From contig NZ_JAWLCK010000071.1 in NCBI RefSeq assembly GCF_041687175.1, positions 1 through 14,808 of the forward strand: DNA of 14,808 bases, in the 5' to 3' direction. The translations under genes and the position numbers were made by a program. This stretch comes from Lutispora sp041687175 (lineage in GTDB: Bacteria; Bacillota; Clostridia; Lutisporales; Lutisporaceae). The notes below the pieces were generated by a model. It was not told the DNA's origin. It saw nothing but the letters and a program-made list of their open reading frames with translations, and did no database searches. Of the stretch, positions 11,958 through 14,808 are shown one piece after another; within the stretch, counting starts at the first letter, position 1, and each line of letters opens with the position of its first letter.

Positions 11958-13418
11958 CTAAACCCTGCATATTCTTCCTTTTACTATATCTATGCACATG
12001 ATCCAATAACCTCTTCTGCCACTCCTCGTTCTTTTATAATTAGTAAACCCTCTGTACTCATAGCATGGTCTGCAAGCCTCATGGTATGGTCCAGGTATAC
12101 CTATATAAACATATCTTATTTCTCCTCTTCTATGTTCTACACCTAATACACAGTTTTCAATATTTCTGCCATTAGTTTCTGATATGAATGGATGAGACAA
12201 AGGCATCATTGATCCATTCATTGGTATTATTACATCATTTAAAAGTGACAGCCTTCTTCCTATTCTATACCATCTAATGCCATACTCACTATAAAAGTCA
12301 TCAAATCTATCCATGTTTTTAATAGCATTAGACAATCTATTATGGACTTTGTTCTCACTCATCTTTTCCTTTTTGCTATGTCTTTGGGTTATTTCTGCAG
12401 AATCAGTCAAATTGCTCATATCCGATTCGTGGAAAGAGTATCTCTCCATATTCACTGGTTCCTCATAATATAAAGGTGCTGGTTCTGCTCTCATTTCTAT
12501 ATCTTCCGCATCTCTGAACTGGGTTTCTAAGGTCGTGTCTCTATATTCTTCATCATTTTCAATAATGTTCGTCTCTCTTTTTACATCAGACACATCTAAC
12601 CCTTCATCTTCTTCAGTATAGTATATATTCTCAGCCATTCTATCTGATTCTACAAAATCAATACCAGCCGGCTCCTTAGTTTCCTCAGGCTGTCTCACTT
12701 CTTCCATCTTTTCTTCCATTTCTTTGTGCCATTCTACTTCAATTTCTTCTATATTTTCTGACCTTTCTTCAGAATCTTCAATTCTAGGCTCTTTAATTTC
12801 TACGATTTCTTCTTCTCTTACATCTTCAATTTCAATAATTTCTTCCTGCCTTACCTCTTCAATTTCTGATATATTATCTTTTTTTATCTCCTCAACTACT
12901 TCAGCTTCTCTCATCTCTTCTTTTTCTGGAATATGGAACTGCTCCTCGTCAACTCTTACAGGTTCCTCACTTTCCCTGTCTATAGTCTTTACTGCCTTTT
13001 CTTCTCTCCCTTTACTGTACCAATCTCTCCATGGTATGCTGTCTCTGCCTGCATATCCTGCCAATGGTACACCAGATCCTGCAACAACTAAAGCACCAGT
13101 AAATTCACTTATGGGGATGTTGCTGTTATAAACATTGTCCGAATCCAACTCAGCATAAAATTCTCCCCTACCGTTGTTATCCATTCTAAAAAGTCCAATA
13201 TCTAATATAAGTTTTTCCTTTGGGGCTAAAAGGTTAAGTCTATACTTGGATTTCTCGTCTGATTTCATATTCTGTATGAACCCGCCGATTTTTACTTTAT
13301 TCTTCTTTATTTCTATCTTTACATAACCGGTAGGTATTTTGCCGGCTGTCATCTCATAACCCTTGTCCTCTTCCTGCAATATTATGAAGTACCTTTTGTA
13401 TTCATATCCTAAAGGCAC
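11958..13418 (-). CDS. Acidic repeat-containing protein of unknown function (possible sporulation/coat protein)
   Basis: I cannot assign a function. The 486-residue protein starts at GTG (13416-13418) behind GGGAGGGGG. It has three parts. The N-terminal domain (about 1-135) is compact and beta-rich (YVKIEIKKNKVKIGGFIQNM, then LDIGLFRMDNNGRGEFYAEL). A long, very acidic linker (about 138-345) contains three 11-residue repeats at 184-216 and continues as EM-EKMEEV-type coiled-coil sequence. The C-terminal domain (about 376-486) is basic and aromatic, with five cysteines (423, 449, 452, 475, 484) including CRPC. No signal peptide or membrane helix is seen. It follows rsmA, the place where many spore-formers keep the coat protease gene yabG, so a sporulation role is possible but is inference from position only. 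Confidence 0.8.
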   Translation of the reverse strand: MPLGYEYKRYFIILQEEDKGYEMTAGKIPTGYVKIEIKKNKVKIGGFIQNMKSDEKSKYRLNLLAPKEKLILDIGLFRMDNNGRGEFYAELDSDNVYNSNIPISEFTGALVVAGSGVPLAGYAGRDSIPWRDWYSKGREEKAVKTIDRESEEPVRVDEEQFHIPEKEEMREAEVVEEIKKDNISEIEEVRQEEIIEIEDVREEEIVEIKEPRIEDSEERSENIEEIEVEWHKEMEEKMEEVRQPEETKEPAGIDFVESDRMAENIYYTEEDEGLDVSDVKRETNIIENDEEYRDTTLETQFRDAEDIEMRAEPAPLYYEEPVNMERYSFHESDMSNLTDSAEITQRHSKKEKMSENKVHNRLSNAIKNMDRFDDFYSEYGIRWYRIGRRLSLLNDVIIPMNGSMMPLSHPFISETNGRNIENCVLGVEHRRGEIRYVYIGIPGPYHEACRPCYEYRGFTNYKRTRSGRRGYWIMCIDIVKGRICRV

Positions 13419-13422
13419 AAAA

Positions 13423-13471
13423 GCCCCCTCCCTTCAAAAATTGTCATTACTAATATATGTCTGGGAGGGGC
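13423..13471 (-). promoter_or_regulatory. Hairpin able to hide the ribosome site of the acidic repeat protein gene
   Basis: In the minus-strand transcript CCCCTCCC (13463-13470) is perfectly complementary to GGGAGGGG (13425-13432), which is the ribosome-binding sequence in front of the GTG start. The loop is 30 bases. The upstream half begins about 10 bases after the rsmA stop. The same structure followed by CTTTTG could act as a weak terminator for rsmA. Confidence 0.5.
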
Positions 13472-13480
13472 AATTGTAGA

Positions 13481-14350
13481 CTACTTTTTTAAAAAAAGGC
13501 TTATTTTATTGCTTAGTTCTGCAAATTCATCCATAGAAAGAGTCTCTCCTCTTCTCTTGGGATCAATATGACAGCTTGATAATAATTCTTCCATGATTTC
13601 TCTATCAATCTTAATATCGCTTCCCTTAAGAGCATTCAAAAGAGTTTTTCTTCTTTGTGCAAAGGCAGCTTTTATTACTCTAAAGAAGAGAGATTCATCT
13701 TCCAAAGAAACAGGAGCTTTTTCTCTAACCTTCATATGAATAACTGCCGAATCCACTCCAGGTACGGGCATAAAAGCCTCCGCAGGCACTATAGCTGCTA
13801 ATTCCGGTACTGCATAGTACTGAACCGATAATGTTAATACCCCATAGTCCTTGCTCCCAGGGGATGCTGTAATGCGCTGAGCAACTTCTTTTTGTACCAT
13901 AAGGGTTATGGATGATAGATTTAATCTTTCTTCCAAAAGCTTCATTATTATTGGTGAGGTTATATAATAAGGAAGATTTGCCACAACTTTTGCTTTATTA
14001 TCTCCAAAGCTTTCCTTCAACAATTCTTTCAGGTCCAGTTTCATTATATCGTCGTTTATCAATTTAAAGTTGCTATAACCTGACATGTTTATATTTAGTG
14101 CTTTGATTAGATCCTTATCTATTTCAACAGCTAATACCTTGCCTGCTCTTTCACATAGCTGCCTGGTTAAAGTCCCGAGCCCAGGACCTATTTCAAGAAC
14201 CATTGAGTCCTTATCTATATCAGAAGTTTCAAGTATCTTCTCCAACACAGTCTTATCTATAAGGAAATTCTGACCATACTTTTTGGAGGCTCTAATATCA
14301 AATTTCTTCATTGCCTCTCTTGTGGCATCAGCTAAGCTATATTCTCTCAT
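13481..14350 (-). CDS. rsmA: 16S rRNA dimethyladenosine transferase RsmA (KsgA)
   Basis: A 289-residue SAM-dependent enzyme that dimethylates two adjacent adenosines in the 3' terminal hairpin of 16S rRNA during 30S maturation. Family motifs appear in order: the N-terminal KKYGQNFLID (23-32), the SAM-binding VLEIGPGLGTLT (51-62), the acidic VLAVEIDKDL (72-81), NDDIMKLDL (99-107), and catalytic NLPYYITSPII (125-135). The C-terminal helical domain contains FAQRRKTLLNAL. Length is normal and no key residue is missing. The ATG start (14348-14350) has GGAGGG 6 bases upstream, located in the last codons of rnmV. Only one base separates it from the rnmV stop, so the two genes are almost surely co-transcribed and translationally coupled. 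Confidence 0.95.
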   Translation of the reverse strand: MREYSLADATREAMKKFDIRASKKYGQNFLIDKTVLEKILETSDIDKDSMVLEIGPGLGTLTRQLCERAGKVLAVEIDKDLIKALNINMSGYSNFKLINDDIMKLDLKELLKESFGDNKAKVVANLPYYITSPIIMKLLEERLNLSSITLMVQKEVAQRITASPGSKDYGVLTLSVQYYAVPELAAIVPAEAFMPVPGVDSAVIHMKVREKAPVSLEDESLFFRVIKAAFAQRRKTLLNALKGSDIKIDREIMEELLSSCHIDPKRRGETLSMDEFAELSNKISLFLKK

Positions 14351-14351
14351 T

Positions 14352-14808
14352 TCATACCCTCCTGGCTGTTTCTATTGCCCTATAAAATTCTTCTCTTGTT
14401 ATTCCATAATTATTCAGCCTATTTAGGAACTGTTTTGCATTAGTATATCCTATACCCAGGATTTTTCCAATCTTTGCCCTCATTTCAGCCGCATCGGGAC
14501 ATCCCGATAGTCCATTGGATATCATATCTAGTTGTGTGAATTCCTTTCTATTCTCTTTTACTTCGTACCTAGCCATACTTAGTGCCTTTATGATACTCTC
14601 AGGGGATGCATTTTCTACTCCTACATCACCTTCCTCCATAGCTTCTTCTCTAGGTATAAAGGCATGCTTCACTTCCGGAATCCTGTCTCCTATTATTTTT
14701 CTTATTTTTTCCCCCATGAAATCCGGATCTGTAAGTACTATTACTCCCCTTTTTTCAGCTGCGGTTTTTATCAATCTTAGGGTCTCCCCTGTGATCCCAA
14801 AACCGCTG
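14352..14808 (-). CDS. rnmV: Ribonuclease M5 (5S rRNA maturase), N-terminus outside the window
   Basis: The gene runs off the right edge; 151 codons plus stop are visible. RNase M5 trims precursor 5S rRNA in low-GC Gram-positives. The visible part starts inside the Toprim domain: SGFGITGETLRLIKTAAEKR, then the metal-binding VIVLTDPDFMGEKIRKII with the DPD pair, then HAFIPREEA and GVENASPESIIKAL. The C-terminal half has GLSGCPDAAEMRAKIGKILG and LNRLNNYGITREEFYRAI, typical for the family. The open frame continues upstream to the edge with matching family sequence (SGFGITGETLR), so an internal TTG at 14772-14774 is not the start. The family usually has about 180 residues, so roughly 30 are missing. 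The rnmV-rsmA order is standard in Firmicutes. Confidence 0.93.
   Translation of the reverse strand, partial: SGFGITGETLRLIKTAAEKRGVIVLTDPDFMGEKIRKIIGDRIPEVKHAFIPREEAMEEGDVGVENASPESIIKALSMARYEVKENRKEFTQLDMISNGLSGCPDAAEMRAKIGKILGIGYTNAKQFLNRLNNYGITREEFYRAIETARRV

Noticed and set aside
12724..13131. Plus-strand serine-rich open frame opposite the acidic linker
   Set aside because: It is the mirror of Glu/Ile-rich codons on the other strand; the real gene has a strong ribosome site and terminator.
14772..14774. TTG as start of rnmV
   Set aside because: The frame is open to the window edge and the extra residues match the RNase M5 N-terminal half, so the gene is simply cut by the window.

Overview
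This is a low-GC Gram-positive chromosomal segment. Strong GGAGG-type ribosome sites, several GTG/TTG starts, the rnmV-rsmA order, and clostridial-style genes point to an anaerobic Firmicute (class Clostridia or Tissierellia). The species cannot be named from this window. Every gene lies on the minus strand except the first partial gene (trmB 3' end).

Layout, left to right. (1) 1-180: end of trmB (+). (2) 181-729: no gene; a composite palindromic repeat (element A) fills the space between two convergent stop codons. (3) 730-3503: a two-gene operon read leftwards, a thiol-rich ArsR-family regulator followed by a four-module sulfur-transfer protein (CoA-disulfide/persulfide reductase + rhodanese + TusA + DsrE-like). 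It has a recognisable promoter and a possible operator. (4) 3504-4528: about 1 kb without a gene, holding the operon promoter and two more repeat elements, C (inverted) and B (near-copy of A). (5) 4529-7018: a secreted phosphodiester-glycosidase-domain protein with its own terminator. (6) 7135-8736: a chemoreceptor whose sensor-like domain is at the C-terminus. (7) 8924-10549: Na+/phosphate cotransporter with a fused PhoU-like domain. (8) 10693-11811: rodA (SEDS glycan polymerase). (9) 11958-13418: unrecognised acidic repeat protein. (10) 13481-14808: rsmA and the 5'-truncated rnmV, separated by one base.

The most interesting content is the repeat system. Elements A (181-729) and B (3953-4498) share about 440 bp, including 178 identical bases, and lie as direct repeats around the arsR-sulfur operon. 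Element C (3631-3952, opposite strand) has quite different arms but carries the same 63-nt core. Comparing C with A, 12 of the 15 core differences form six compensated base pairs, two more compensated pairs lie in the closing stem, and both hairpin loops are unchanged. This pattern fits selection for a folded three-way junction (a structured RNA or a hairpin mobile element) and does not fit protein coding. I do not recognise the family.

The genes mostly serve separate roles: sulfur/persulfide handling (arsR operon), cell envelope (rodA, glycosidase), phosphate uptake, signalling, and RNA maturation (trmB, rsmA, rnmV). Terminators separate most of the units.
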